Source: Allomuricauda sp. (lineage in GTDB: Bacteria > Bacteroidota > Bacteroidia > Flavobacteriales > Flavobacteriaceae). Taken from it: a stretch of DNA of 44,629 nucleotides. The stretch lies in NCBI GenBank assembly GCA_030148335.1, contig JASBTQ010000031.1:1-44629 (forward strand), given 5' to 3'. How positions within the stretch are numbered: the first letter of the stretch is position 1; every line of letters begins with the position of its first letter. Below the pieces are notes generated by a model. That model made no database searches. It saw only the letters and a list, made by a program, of their open reading frames with translations, and was not told the origin of the DNA. This document shows positions 8,179-16,238 of this stretch, piece after piece. The position numbers and the translations under genes were made by a program.

Positions 8179-8739
8179 ATGAAATTATACATAAAATACA
8201 TGGTCAGTCTTCGCTGTAAAATGCTGGTAAAGGAAGAATTGACAAAGTTGGGCCTTGATTATGTCACATTGAATCTGGGCATGGTTGAAACTAAGGAGGA
8301 AATTACCCATGAGAAGCGAACCCAACTCAAAAATAATCTGCTGAAGTCCGGATTGGAATTATTGGATGATAAGAAGAGCATATTAATTGAAAAAATCAAA
8401 AATGTAATAATCGAAATGATCCATCATACTGATGAGATCCCAAAAACCAATTACTCTGGGTATTTGAGCGAAAAATTGGGATATGACTACACATATTTGT
8501 CCAATACGTTTTCTGAAGTGAAAGGAATCACTTTACAACAATATATCATTAGACACAAAATCGAACGAGTAAAAGAGTTGCTTTTGTATGACGAACTCAA
8601 CCTTACCGAAATGGCATATAAACTTCATTATAGTAGCTCAGCACATCTCTCCAATCAATTTAAAAAAGTCACCGGCCTCACACCATCCTACTATAAAAAG
8701 CTAAAGGCAAAAAGGACGCAAAACCTGGAAAACCTGTGA
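8179..8739 (+). CDS. AraC-type regulator with a degenerate heavy-metal-associated-like N-terminus
   Basis: 186-residue transcription regulator. The C-terminal ~100 residues form an AraC-type double helix-turn-helix: YLSEKLGYDYTYLSNTFSEV as the first helix pair and LTEMAYKLHYSSSAHLSNQF with TGLTPSYYKK as the second. The N-terminal ~65 residues (LYIKYMVSLRCKMLVKEEL) look like a ferredoxin-like metal-associated domain in which the usual CxxC is reduced to one Cys. This architecture is common in Flavobacteria; its inducer is not known to me. It follows the methyltransferase by 60 bases and may be cotranscribed with it. Confidence 0.75.
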   Translation: MKLYIKYMVSLRCKMLVKEELTKLGLDYVTLNLGMVETKEEITHEKRTQLKNNLLKSGLELLDDKKSILIEKIKNVIIEMIHHTDEIPKTNYSGYLSEKLGYDYTYLSNTFSEVKGITLQQYIIRHKIERVKELLLYDELNLTEMAYKLHYSSSAHLSNQFKKVTGLTPSYYKKLKAKRTQNLENL

Positions 8740-9314
8740 TATATGTAAAGTTTATAATTATTTATGTAGCAAACCCTGCCTAATTCTATCGCACCTTTGC
8801 TCATTGCTGGTAATGATATGATCAGCTTGTTAACGAACCATAAAATGGACATATTTAAAAAAAATATATCGGGCGAAGGAATTCTAGGTAAACTTTTCAG
8901 TGTTTCCAATCCCTTTACTGAAGGCTTAAGATCAAAACATGAAGAAGAAAGTGAATTGCACAAAAGTTTAGTGCCTGGATTGATTCGAATTAAAAATAAT
9001 TGAAAGTGATCTTTAATGCAATGTTGGCTCACATGCTTTGAAGCAATTTAATTTGTTGATATGTGCTTTAAAGTTTTTTAAAGCCCAAAAAAGAGCAGGA
9101 ACTAAAAAACACTGCTCTTTTTTCTTGGTGTTACTTTGCCTTGCCCAATAGAGCATTTTACGACCATTGTCCCTGCCATTCCCAATCATCCTAAGCCAAC
9201 AATAAACATTCCGTTGTGAGAAAATGTGTCATCTATTTTATGCTGTTCATAACAATGCTCGTACTGGCCAGCACATTGCCATGAAGCGATGATAACTCAA
9301 ATACCTAATACCCT
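8740..9314. other. Intergenic stretch with doubtful small frames
   Basis: Mostly non-coding. A 68-codon plus-strand frame at 8797-9003 and a 113-codon minus-strand frame at 8691-9032 overlap each other; neither resembles a family I know. A terminator-like hairpin lies at 9087-9123. A 22-codon GTG-started frame at 9216-9284 encodes a hydrophobic peptide (CVIYFMLFITMLVLAS), which might be a one-helix peptide or chance. Nothing else is recognised. Confidence 0.35.
9087..9123 (+). terminator. Rho-independent terminator downstream of the AraC-type gene
   Basis: AAAAAAGAGCAG pairs perfectly with CTGCTCTTTTTT across 13 bases, followed by more T and then C. It would end plus-strand transcripts from the methyltransferase/AraC pair. 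The A-tract on the other side makes it possibly bidirectional. Confidence 0.75.
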
Positions 9315-9431
9315 ATGTCAAAAGAAAAAGAAGGAAAGAAAAAGTCAGGAAAAACACCACCCTCAAAAACCCCTAAAGAAAAAAAGGCAGCCAAAAAGGC
9401 CAAGCGCAATGCCAAGAATAGATCGGAATAG
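9315..9431 (+). CDS. Small lysine-rich protein (38 aa)
   Basis: ATG-started frame encoding a 38-residue, extremely basic protein: MSKEKEGKKKSGKTPPSK, then repeated KEKKAAKK-type stretches, ending NRSE. Nearly half the residues are Lys or Arg. It has no hydrophobic core and would be disordered, fitting a nucleic-acid-associated peptide. It lies 27 bases upstream of the cupin gene on the same strand. Small Lys-rich proteins of this sort occur near stress genes in Flavobacteria, but I cannot name a family. A purine-rich stretch can by chance give such a frame. Confidence 0.45.
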   Translation: MSKEKEGKKKSGKTPPSKTPKEKKAAKKAKRNAKNRSE

Positions 9432-9458
9432 GGGATACCAATCTTACATTAATTAATT

Positions 9459-9791
9459 ATGGAAAAGGGTGAATTTGAGGAATCCAAGACGTTTAACCTA
9501 GCGGATGTGCTGGAGTTCAATTCCAATGCCATCGTTGTAAAAAACATAAGTGTCCAGAACAACTGTGTCATACAGGCATTCGCATTTGATTATGGTAAGG
9601 TGTTGTCCCATAATGAATCACCCTTTATTCGATTCATCCATATCATTGAAGGAAAGGCCGAGGTTGTCATAAACGGTAATTCCACTTTTATGGGGAGCGG
9701 GGATTCCATAATTATACCTGCACATACAACCTGCTCCTTTGAGGCAAATCATAAATTTAAGATGTTATGTGCCACCATAAAAAATGAATGA
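9459..9791 (+). CDS. Small cupin-domain protein
   Basis: 110-residue single cupin. The second cupin motif is seen around GDSIIIPAHTTCSFEA (about residues 82-97). The first appears as FIRFIHIIEGKAEVVINGN, lacking the usual histidine pair, so metal binding is doubtful and the role may be ligand sensing or structural. There is no signal peptide, so it is cytoplasmic. It lies between the Lys-rich peptide and a small conserved protein on the same strand. Confidence 0.65.
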   Translation: MEKGEFEESKTFNLADVLEFNSNAIVVKNISVQNNCVIQAFAFDYGKVLSHNESPFIRFIHIIEGKAEVVINGNSTFMGSGDSIIIPAHTTCSFEANHKFKMLCATIKNE

Positions 9792-9824
9792 CCCATCGAT
9801 TTCATCTACACAAAAACATATCCA

Positions 9825-10043
9825 ATGAAAAAAAATTATATGGTAAAAAGGTATAAAAAAGGAGATCTTGTCTACGCAAAGGTACGGCCCAGTGTCATTC
9901 TTGTTGTACGATTTTATATACGGAATATCTACCACTGCTCTGTTCAGAATGATTCAAAGGCAAATATATTGCTGTATTTGGATAGTGAACTCATGCCTTA
10001 TAGAAAAGGGGTCAACAAAGCTAAATTCCATACAACTGGCTAA
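9825..10043 (+). CDS. Conserved 72-residue hypothetical protein
   Basis: Small basic protein whose core (RYKKGDLVYAKVRPSVILVV, then YHCSVQND and LYLDSELMPY) matches a pattern I associate with short Bacteroidetes proteins encoded near cold-shock or RNA-related genes. No function is known to me. The KKGDLVYAKVRP stretch suggests an SH3-like beta fold. It starts 34 bases after the cupin. An overlapping 83-codon frame at 9868-10119 is a shadow. It is followed by a bidirectional terminator facing cspA. Confidence 0.55.
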   Translation: MKKNYMVKRYKKGDLVYAKVRPSVILVVRFYIRNIYHCSVQNDSKANILLYLDSELMPYRKGVNKAKFHTTG

Positions 10044-10079
10044 CCATACAACTGGTTTCATGGATATATTTGCCCATAA

Positions 10080-10106
10080 AAAAACCATCTTTTTAAGATG
10101 GTTTTT
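10080..10106. terminator. Bidirectional terminator between the 72-aa gene and cspA
   Basis: AAAAACCATCT (10080-10090) pairs perfectly with AGATGGTTTTT (10096-10106) around a 5-base loop, with A and T tracts on the outer sides. It serves the convergent plus-strand 72-aa gene and minus-strand cspA. Confidence 0.85.
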
Positions 10107-10129
10107 GATGGATTCTTGAATTGAAGATC

Positions 10130-10327
10130 TTAATTGATCACCAACTCAACATTTACGGCGTTCATACCCTTTTGGCCTCTTTCCACTGTAAATTTCACCT
10201 TATCGTTTTCACGGATTTTATCTATGAGACCACTTTGGTGCACAAATACATCATCATTGGAATCATTGGGCTGAATAAAACCAAATCCCTTTGACTCATT
10301 AAAAAACTTTACTGTTCCTTCTTTCAT
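10130..10327 (-). CDS. cspA: Cold-shock protein CspA family
   Basis: 65-residue single cold-shock domain that binds single-stranded RNA and DNA and melts mRNA structure at low temperature. The RNP1 motif is KGFGFIQP and the RNP2 motif is VFVHQS; the start GTVKFFNESKGFGFI is canonical. Length is normal for the family. It lies 64 bases downstream of the fatty acid desaturase on the same strand and could be cotranscribed with it or have its own promoter in that gap. The pairing of CspA with a desaturase fits a cold-adaptation role. Confidence 0.93.
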   Translation of the reverse strand: MKEGTVKFFNESKGFGFIQPNDSNDDVFVHQSGLIDKIRENDKVKFTVERGQKGMNAVNVELVIN

Positions 10328-10391
10328 TACTTTATAATTAATATTGATATTCTGTTCAATGCTTGTTTATATTCTTCTGCTTTGTTGCTCG

Positions 10392-11522
10392 CTATATGGT
10401 GACCGGGGACTGCATCTTCCCCAACTTTCGTAGGATCCCGACATGGTCGGTGATGGCAGCGATAAAGGTTGTTTTTGTGTTATAGGGAATTCCAAATTCC
10501 TTGGCAGTATCCGCTACGATACCGGATATTTTTCTGTAATGTATATGACAGACGTTGGGCAATAGATGATGCTCCACCTGGTAGTTCAACCCACCAATCA
10601 GCCATGAAAATATCCTGCTCTTGGGAGAGAAATTGGTTGTTGTGGCCAGTTGGTGGTCTGCCCAGTCACTTGAAATCATCCCATCTTCATTGGGAAGGGG
10701 AAATTCCGTATTTGGCATGATGTGCGCCACTTGAAATACAATGCTGATCAATAGGCCTGTAACAAAATGCATACTTAGAAAGGCCAGGACTGTGATCCAC
10801 GGGGCCAGAGGTACGACCAGCAAGGGTATGACCAAGGCATACGAAAAGTAGATCAACTTCCATCCAACAATCTTCATAAGCGTATTTCTGTAACCATTCT
10901 TTTTGTTGAAGAATCCCATTTTCCGATACCGATCGAGCCTTATGAAATCTTTGGTAGTTATCCAAGAGACCGTGGATAGGCCATAAAAGAACCATACATA
11001 CAAATATTGGAATCTATGCAGGCCATTTTTTTTGGCATGTGGCGAGAACCGAAGGAAAAAGGGAGCGTTGATGTCATCGTCGGCCCCTTCTATATTGGTA
11101 TAAGTATGATGGAGTACGTTATGTTGGATTTTCCAAACAGCGGCATTACCTCCTATGAGATTCATGGTATACCCAAGATATGTGTTCACTTTTTGGTTTT
11201 TGGAGTAAGATCCGTGGATGGCATCGTGCATAATGCCCATTCCTATTCCGGCCATTCCTATTCCACTTATGATATAAAGGCCAAAAAGCAATAAGGGAGC
11301 TGTAACCATCCCAATGTTTATGAAAATCAAAGGGACAAAAAAGACAATGAGCATGACCATGGTCTTTACAACCATACTTGTATTGGCATGTCTGCTGATA
11401 TTGTTTGTTTTAAAATAGGTACTGACCCTGTTTCTCAGCGTTCTTGAAAAATCAGAATTTGAATTTTTTGAAAATCTGGGCTTGTTAATGCCGTTAATTG
11501 CGGTTTGGTCTTGCTCACGCAT
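10392..11522 (-). CDS. Membrane fatty acid desaturase
   Basis: 376-residue integral membrane di-iron desaturase (PF00487 type, resembling linoleoyl-CoA/delta-6-like acyl-lipid desaturases) that introduces double bonds into membrane acyl chains. All three histidine boxes are visible: HDAIHGS (HxxxH), HNVLHH (HxxHH) and QVEHHLLP (QxxHH). Hydrophobic segments flank them (MLIVFFVPLIFINIGMV; IGGNAAVW; VIPLLVVPLAPWITVLAF). There is no cytochrome b5 domain. I prefer the ATG at 11522 (MREQDQTAIN); the frame is open to 11582 but the extra residues look spurious. cspA lies directly downstream. Likely role: maintaining membrane fluidity in the cold (inference). Confidence 0.88.
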   Translation of the reverse strand: MREQDQTAINGINKPRFSKNSNSDFSRTLRNRVSTYFKTNNISRHANTSMVVKTMVMLIVFFVPLIFINIGMVTAPLLLFGLYIISGIGMAGIGMGIMHDAIHGSYSKNQKVNTYLGYTMNLIGGNAAVWKIQHNVLHHTYTNIEGADDDINAPFFLRFSPHAKKNGLHRFQYLYVWFFYGLSTVSWITTKDFIRLDRYRKMGFFNKKNGYRNTLMKIVGWKLIYFSYALVIPLLVVPLAPWITVLAFLSMHFVTGLLISIVFQVAHIMPNTEFPLPNEDGMISSDWADHQLATTTNFSPKSRIFSWLIGGLNYQVEHHLLPNVCHIHYRKISGIVADTAKEFGIPYNTKTTFIAAITDHVGILRKLGKMQSPVTI

Positions 11523-12227
11523 GTGATATAATGGGATAATGGATAAGCGAAATTGGCTTGGGCATGTTGAAGAATTATCCAAATATGGGGACCATTACAT
11601 CATCGTCCGAATCCACACAGGCGTCACCATCCTTAACGTTTGGCTTAAAATATTTGATTACGTTATAAATTAAAAAGAAGAGAGCTGAAAATGAATCGAG
11701 GATCTGCGAAGACTAAATTGACTTGGGCTTTCTGAATTTTAACCTGACAAACTTACCATTTATCCCGACAGTATTCCCCAATACTGTGTTAATTGTTGAA
11801 AATAAAAGTTTTAAGCAGTTAAACCGTTTTATTGAATAAAAGGCCCTTTAAAGGGCAATGGGCATCAAAAAAATGATTGAACACTATGGAAGTAGGACCA
11901 TTCCCTATCGTAAAATAAACCGGACAAACAAGTTTAGTTCCAATTTAAATCCTTTCCTTTACAGCGCATCACGGGTTATGGACGATGATTGCTCCAATCC
12001 TTAAATAAAAAGATAGCCCTCTCCTTTTCCCATTTACAATCCACAAAGGGCGCCTTCTTAGTTATTTTTTGCTTGAACCAATATTCACATTTTAAAGGCC
12101 AGACTAGATAGGCCAAAGTCCACAATTTTGCATATGCCAGGGAATCCGCCATATCCCTGAAAAAGAGGCAATGTTTCCTAATTGGCCCCTAATGGCAGGA
12201 TTTAAACAATCAATAACGAGAAAAAAT
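11523..12227. other. Long divergent intergenic region between desaturase and rpsU paralogue
   Basis: About 700 bases without a convincing gene. It must contain the promoters of the leftward desaturase and of the rightward rpsU operon. A 14-base perfect palindrome GCCCTTTAAAGGGC lies at 11843-11856. A 43-codon frame at 11873-12004 (MIEHYGSRTIPYRK...) is open, but I see no family resemblance. No RNA gene is recognised, though a long leader for the rpsU operon is possible. Confidence 0.45.
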
Positions 12228-12422
12228 ATGCTGATAATAAAAATAGTTCCAGGAGAGAACATTGAAAGGGCCCTGAAGAGATATAGGAACAAGTTTCGGA
12301 GCACCCAACAGTTGAAACGCATTAGGGACAACCAAGAATTTACCAAGAAATCCGTTGAGAAGCGGGAGGGTCTAAAAAGGGCCATCCATAGAAATGAATA
12401 TTTGAAGAAGAACGAGGAGTGA
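12228..12422 (+). CDS. rpsU: Ribosomal protein bS21 paralogue
   Basis: 64-residue basic protein with the bS21 signature: LIIKIVPGENIERALKRYRN, then QLKRIRDNQEFTKKSVEKRE. bS21 sits next to the 3' end of 16S rRNA. In Flavobacterium it helps occlude the anti-Shine-Dalgarno sequence (established work on F. johnsoniae ribosomes). The sequence is divergent from the usual flavobacterial bS21, so this is probably a second copy. I chose the ATG at 12228; the upstream in-frame ATG at 12171 adds residues unlike S21. No strong Shine-Dalgarno precedes it. The stop is 4 bases before the NYN gene start, so the two are certainly cotranscribed if both are real. Confidence 0.85.
   Translation: MLIIKIVPGENIERALKRYRNKFRSTQQLKRIRDNQEFTKKSVEKREGLKRAIHRNEYLKKNEE
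12414..12419 (+). promoter_or_regulatory. Strong Shine-Dalgarno before the NYN gene
   Basis: GAGGAG lies 7 bases before the ATG at 12427, at ideal spacing. It is formed by the last two Glu codons of the rpsU paralogue, so it may be coincidental. Shine-Dalgarno sequences are rare upstream of the other genes here and are normally little used in Bacteroidetes, which makes this one stand out directly downstream of an S21 gene. Confidence 0.5.
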
Positions 12423-12426
12423 TTTT

Positions 12427-13164
12427 ATGGACAAAGATCTAAATCTGGCCGTCTTGATAGATGGCGACAATATCCCCTCCAAATATGTCAAGGAAATGTT
12501 GGAGGAGATTGCCAAGTATGGAAATCCAAGCATCAAAAGGATCTATGGGGATTGGACAAAGCCAAGTTTGGCGAAATGGAAAGATGTACTGTTGAAAAAT
12601 GCCATTACCCCCGTTCAACAATATGGGTACACCACGGGCAAAAATGCAACGGACAGTGCCATGATCATTGATGCAATGGACATTCTTTACTCCGGAAAGG
12701 TGAATGGGTTTTCCCTCGTTTCCAGTGACAGTGATTTTACGCGGTTGGCCATACGGCTAAGAGAGGCGGGAATGACCGTTTTTGGTATCGGGGAGCGAAA
12801 GACCCCAGATCCCTTTATAGTTTCGTGCGACAAGTTCATATACCTTGAGATACTGCACAAGACCCAGGTAGGAGAATCCAACACTCCAGAGAAAAATGAC
12901 AAGAGTAAGATCGATAAGATAACCCCGAAGGTTATCGATCTTATCCTTTCCACCATTGCCGATGTGGAAGATGAGGAAGGCTGGGCCTTTCTGGGCGAGG
13001 TGGGGACACTGCTGCAAAAGAAACAGCCCAACTTTGATGCAAGGAACTATGGGTTCAAGAAGTTGACACCTTTGGTAAAGTCCATTGCCCAAATAGAAAC
13101 AGGGTCAAGAAAAAATCCAAAGGGCAATGGGAACCTGATTTATGTAAGAGCGATATCCAATTAA
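12427..13164 (+). CDS. NYN-domain (LabA/DUF88-like) protein with C-terminal OST-HTH/LOTUS domain
   Basis: 245-residue protein in two parts. Residues ~5-145 form an NYN (PIN-like) nuclease domain with the expected acidic residues in LIDGDN, ATDSAMIIDAMD and LVSSDSDFTRLA. Residues ~165-243 read as an OST-HTH/LOTUS domain (VIDLILSTIADV, GWAFLGEVGTLLQKK, YGFKKLTPLVKSI), which in other proteins binds RNA, notably G-quadruplex RNA. The combination is a known family, presumably acting on RNA; its substrate is unknown. It is sandwiched between the rpsU paralogue (4-base gap) and a sigma factor (12-base gap), which points to a role in a shared gene-expression switch (inference). Confidence 0.85.
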   Translation: MDKDLNLAVLIDGDNIPSKYVKEMLEEIAKYGNPSIKRIYGDWTKPSLAKWKDVLLKNAITPVQQYGYTTGKNATDSAMIIDAMDILYSGKVNGFSLVSSDSDFTRLAIRLREAGMTVFGIGERKTPDPFIVSCDKFIYLEILHKTQVGESNTPEKNDKSKIDKITPKVIDLILSTIADVEDEEGWAFLGEVGTLLQKKQPNFDARNYGFKKLTPLVKSIAQIETGSRKNPKGNGNLIYVRAISN

Positions 13165-13176
13165 AAAACGAGCCCA

Positions 13177-14043
13177 ATGAGACCCCTTTCCATAGCAAAA
13201 CAAATTACAAAAAGGGATGCTCCTTCCCTTACAATGTACCTTAACGACATAAGCCGCATACCGATGATCACCGAAAATGAGGAGGTGAATCTGGCGGTCC
13301 GTATAAGGCAGGGGGACAACAAAGCCCTGGAAAGATTGGTCTTGGCCAATCTGCGATTTGTAGTGTCCGTGGCAAAACAGTACCAGTCGCGAGGGCTCAA
13401 TTTGCACGATCTCATCAACGAGGGGAACCTTGGTTTGGTCAGGGCGGCAACAAAATTTGATGAGACACGCGGGTTCAAGTTCATTTCCTATGCTGTATGG
13501 TGGATACGCCAAGGGATCATACAGGCACTCACCGAAAAATCCAGGATGGTCCGATTGCCCTTGAACAAAATCAATGTGATCAACAAGATCAACAATGCCT
13601 CTTCGCATTTCGAGCAAGTGCACCAAAGATCTCCGACAGCAGAGGAAATTTCGGAACTGATCGATTTCTCATTGTCGGAAATCCAAACTTGTTTAAAACA
13701 TTCGTCTTGGCCCCTTTCCATGGATGAGCCATTGAAGGTCGGGGATGGGGACCTCAATTTGTACGATACAATGCCTTCCGATGAGTTCGGTCGCCCGGAA
13801 CAAAAATTGATCAAGGATTCATTGCAAATGGAAATCGATGGTATTTTGGATATTTTGTCTTACCGTGAGGCCTTTGTGATCAAAATGTATTTTGGGATAG
13901 GAGCGGATGATTCCATGGGTTTGGAAGAAATTGCCTATAATTTAGATCTTACGCCGGAACGGGTGAGGCAAATAAAAATAAATGCTTTGGCAAGGTTAAG
14001 GAACTCTTCCAGAATTAGGTTTTTGAAGGAATATTTGGAATAG
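13177..14043 (+). CDS. RpoD/SigA-like RNA polymerase sigma factor (paralogue)
   Basis: 288-residue group 1/2 sigma-70. Region 1.2 is LTMYLNDISRIPMITENEE. Region 2 is intact: LRFVVSVAKQYQSRGLNLHD, then EGNLGLVRAATKFDETRGFK and SYAVWWIRQGI. Region 3 contains RLPLNKINVINKI and QRSPTAEEISEL. Region 4 ends with LEEIAYNLDLTPERVRQIKI and an RLRNSSRI helix. At 288 residues it matches the compact housekeeping sigma of Bacteroidetes. The divergence (for example YHFGI-type positions replaced by YFGIGADDSMG) suggests an alternative, perhaps stress-related copy. It is the third gene of the rpsU-NYN-sigma operon, and a terminator follows. Confidence 0.88.
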   Translation: MRPLSIAKQITKRDAPSLTMYLNDISRIPMITENEEVNLAVRIRQGDNKALERLVLANLRFVVSVAKQYQSRGLNLHDLINEGNLGLVRAATKFDETRGFKFISYAVWWIRQGIIQALTEKSRMVRLPLNKINVINKINNASSHFEQVHQRSPTAEEISELIDFSLSEIQTCLKHSSWPLSMDEPLKVGDGDLNLYDTMPSDEFGRPEQKLIKDSLQMEIDGILDILSYREAFVIKMYFGIGADDSMGLEEIAYNLDLTPERVRQIKINALARLRNSSRIRFLKEYLE

Positions 14044-14121
14044 TATATTTTAGTGGTTTTCGGTATATAGGACAAGAATCCCAGCCTTTGGAAATTGGGG
14101 CGTATGTTTTGTTTGAACTTA

Positions 14122-14157
14122 AAAGTCACTGATATTCAAACAAATACCAGTGACCTT
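14122..14157. terminator. Terminator between the sigma-factor gene and the beta-barrel gene
   Basis: AAGTCACTG pairs with CAGTGACCTT with one mismatch across a 16-base loop, with A-tract and T-tract flanks. It is placed between convergent genes and so is probably bidirectional. Confidence 0.65.
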
Positions 14158-14164
14158 TCATTTA

Positions 14165-15163
14165 TCAAATGTTGATGTTCACATAGACCGATAGCCTGTT
14201 CTTTACTTCCACCTTGCTGTTGTTGAGGTTTTGTGAAATGGGCAACATGGTCGAAACCCCCAAAGCATACGTCCTGTAATTGACTTCAATACCGCCTTTT
14301 CCAAAAAAGGCATTTCCGCCCGTATCGCTCAATGCCAACCCAAATTCTTCATTTTCCCCGAAATGCTCTCCTCCAATTCCAAGTTGTGGGGTGAGGGCAA
14401 AATTGTTTCCAAAGTAATAGGTCTTGTAGGCGTTGAGTGCATAGTTCAATTGGTTGCCGAAGCGATACTCCTTGTCGTTTTCCGTTTTGATGGTGTAATT
14501 GGCCATGAGGGAAAGCCCCCAATTTCGGTAGTTCATGCCATAATTGGCCCCGACCAAAAAGTCCCAACTGCCCGTGCCCAACTGAAAACTTGGGTTTACG
14601 CTGCCTTCCAGGTTTTCCTCGTCAAAGGTGCCCGTCGGTACTTTTATCCCACCTCCAAGTTGTAAGGTATGCTCAGGTTTTATGGAGATGATACTATCGG
14701 GCGTCTGTTTGAGAACCTGATAAAACCCCAGAACAGTGGCATCGCCCAACCCATTGATGTGTTGTTCGGAATCGTCAGAAAATGTTCGGGTATGGAATTG
14801 ATAGGGGAGCACGGCATTTACGATGAACCGTTTTCCCACGGGCAACTGTGTCCACAATTGGACGGTGTTGAAGCTTTCATCTATCCAGAGCGAATTTGCA
14901 AAAATGCCATCCCGGGATCGATAGGTTTGGGCAATGTACCTCAGACCAACAAAATTGTTGTTGAGTCCAGTGCCAAAACCCATGCTGCCACCATTTCCAC
15001 TACAACCACAGGTGTCACAAAAATCATCATAGAGCATCAGTGCCGCCAAATTGGTCGCGGGGCAGGGAGGTTTGGGCATTGTGTTTCCTTGTAGTGCGGA
15101 AATGCCCAAGATCAAAGTGAGTATTGATAAAATATACGTTTTCATCTGTTCTTTTTTATTCAT
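14165..15163 (-). CDS. Outer-membrane beta-barrel protein of the MbnP/MbnH locus
   Basis: Exported protein of about 332 residues, probably an outer-membrane beta-barrel of the transporter/MetA-pathway-like type. There is a signal peptide (KTYILSILTLILGISALQGN). A Cys-rich CDTCGCSG stretch at about residues 50-57 could bind metal. Alternating amphipathic strands follow (GLRYIAQTYRS, FIVNAVLPYQF, YGMNYRNWGLSLMANYTI), ending in an aromatic-poor strand LSVYVNINI. I chose the ATG at 15163; the frame opens with TTG at 15175 and another ATG lies at 15145. The TTG would overlap the upstream stop. It is the last gene of the mbnP-mbnH-like operon and may move a metal or ligand across the outer membrane (inference). 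Confidence 0.65.
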   Translation of the reverse strand: MNKKEQMKTYILSILTLILGISALQGNTMPKPPCPATNLAALMLYDDFCDTCGCSGNGGSMGFGTGLNNNFVGLRYIAQTYRSRDGIFANSLWIDESFNTVQLWTQLPVGKRFIVNAVLPYQFHTRTFSDDSEQHINGLGDATVLGFYQVLKQTPDSIISIKPEHTLQLGGGIKVPTGTFDEENLEGSVNPSFQLGTGSWDFLVGANYGMNYRNWGLSLMANYTIKTENDKEYRFGNQLNYALNAYKTYYFGNNFALTPQLGIGGEHFGENEEFGLALSDTGGNAFFGKGGIEVNYRTYALGVSTMLPISQNLNNSKVEVKNRLSVYVNINI

Positions 15164-15171
15164 TGTATAGG

Positions 15172-16218
15172 TCAATATTCTGCAAAGCGTTCGTCAGTAA
15201 TAAATTCATTGTCGGTAAGGGTGCCCAGAAAAGCGATCAAGGCCTGTTTTTCGGAATCGTCCAACAGAATTCCCAATCCATCTGCTGTTTTGAGCAAAGG
15301 GTCCAAGGTAGGGGAGTCCTGCACCCCATTTTCGTAGAAGTTCAATACGGACTCCAGACTGCCGAACCGACCATCGTGCATGTAAGGGGCCGTGAGGGCA
15401 ACATTCCTTAAGCTGGGCACCTTGAACTTATAGTTGTCACTGGCACTTCCACTGACCTCTGCCCGCCCCAGATCGTTAAGAGTGGGGTTTGGGGGGAGAC
15501 CATTGTTCCTGAAACTGCCATCGGAAAATAGATCGGTGGTGTGGCAACTGGCACATTTTTGCTGAAAGATGGACAATCCCTGGAGCTCCTGATTGGTCAA
15601 GGACACCCCATCCTCATTGCGCACATATTTGTCGTACTTGGAGTTGTACGATACCATCATCACCATGAACTGTGCAATGGCCTTTAAGAAGTTTTCATGG
15701 TTGACCCCGCCTTCCTCAAAAGCGGCATCGAACGCTTTTTGGTACTCACTGTCCGCTTGTAGCTTTTGAAGGACTCCAACCATGGTCTCGCCCATCTCCA
15801 CTTCATTGGTAATGGGGATGATGGGGAACAGATCCAGGTGGTTCGTGGCGCCGTCCCAGGCAAATTCATTAAAAAAAGCCATATTGGCAATGGAGGGCGT
15901 GTTCCGCGTCCCTTCCTTGTCATCGATGCCATGGCTGAACTGGTGGCCGTGGTGCGTAAAGGAAAACCGCTGTTCATGGCAAAAACCACAGGAAATGAAT
16001 CCGTTGGCGGACAACCTTCCATCATAGAACAATTTTTTGCCCAATTCAAAACCAAACTGGGTGGGAGGGTTTTCGTCCACGTTATAGACCATCGACGGAA
16101 AGTTGGAGGGAACAGTTACGGACAATGGCTTATCCTGTTCCACATCTATATATTCCCCATTATCGTTGTTGCAGGCTACCATTGCCAGCAATAGGGGCAT
16201 CCATAAAAGATATTTCAT
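15172..16218 (-). CDS. Di-heme cytochrome c peroxidase-like protein (MauG/MbnH family), lipoprotein
   Basis: 348-residue periplasmic di-heme enzyme. The lipobox LLLAMVACNN predicts a lipoprotein. Two CxxCH heme sites are visible, CGFCH (about residue 77) and CASCH (about 224), and the segment VPSLRNVALTAPYMHDGRF is typical of the family. MbnH, a MauG relative, oxidises a tryptophan of the copper-binding protein MbnP to kynurenine (established for methanotrophs). The adjacent upstream gene encodes an MbnP-family protein, so the same reaction is likely here, although a plain cytochrome c peroxidase role cannot be excluded. It is followed immediately by the beta-barrel gene and separated from mbnP by a GC-rich hairpin. 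Confidence 0.85.
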   Translation of the reverse strand: MKYLLWMPLLLAMVACNNDNGEYIDVEQDKPLSVTVPSNFPSMVYNVDENPPTQFGFELGKKLFYDGRLSANGFISCGFCHEQRFSFTHHGHQFSHGIDDKEGTRNTPSIANMAFFNEFAWDGATNHLDLFPIIPITNEVEMGETMVGVLQKLQADSEYQKAFDAAFEEGGVNHENFLKAIAQFMVMMVSYNSKYDKYVRNEDGVSLTNQELQGLSIFQQKCASCHTTDLFSDGSFRNNGLPPNPTLNDLGRAEVSGSASDNYKFKVPSLRNVALTAPYMHDGRFGSLESVLNFYENGVQDSPTLDPLLKTADGLGILLDDSEKQALIAFLGTLTDNEFITDERFAEY

Positions 16219-16238
16219 GTGCTTGCTTTTTTTATATA

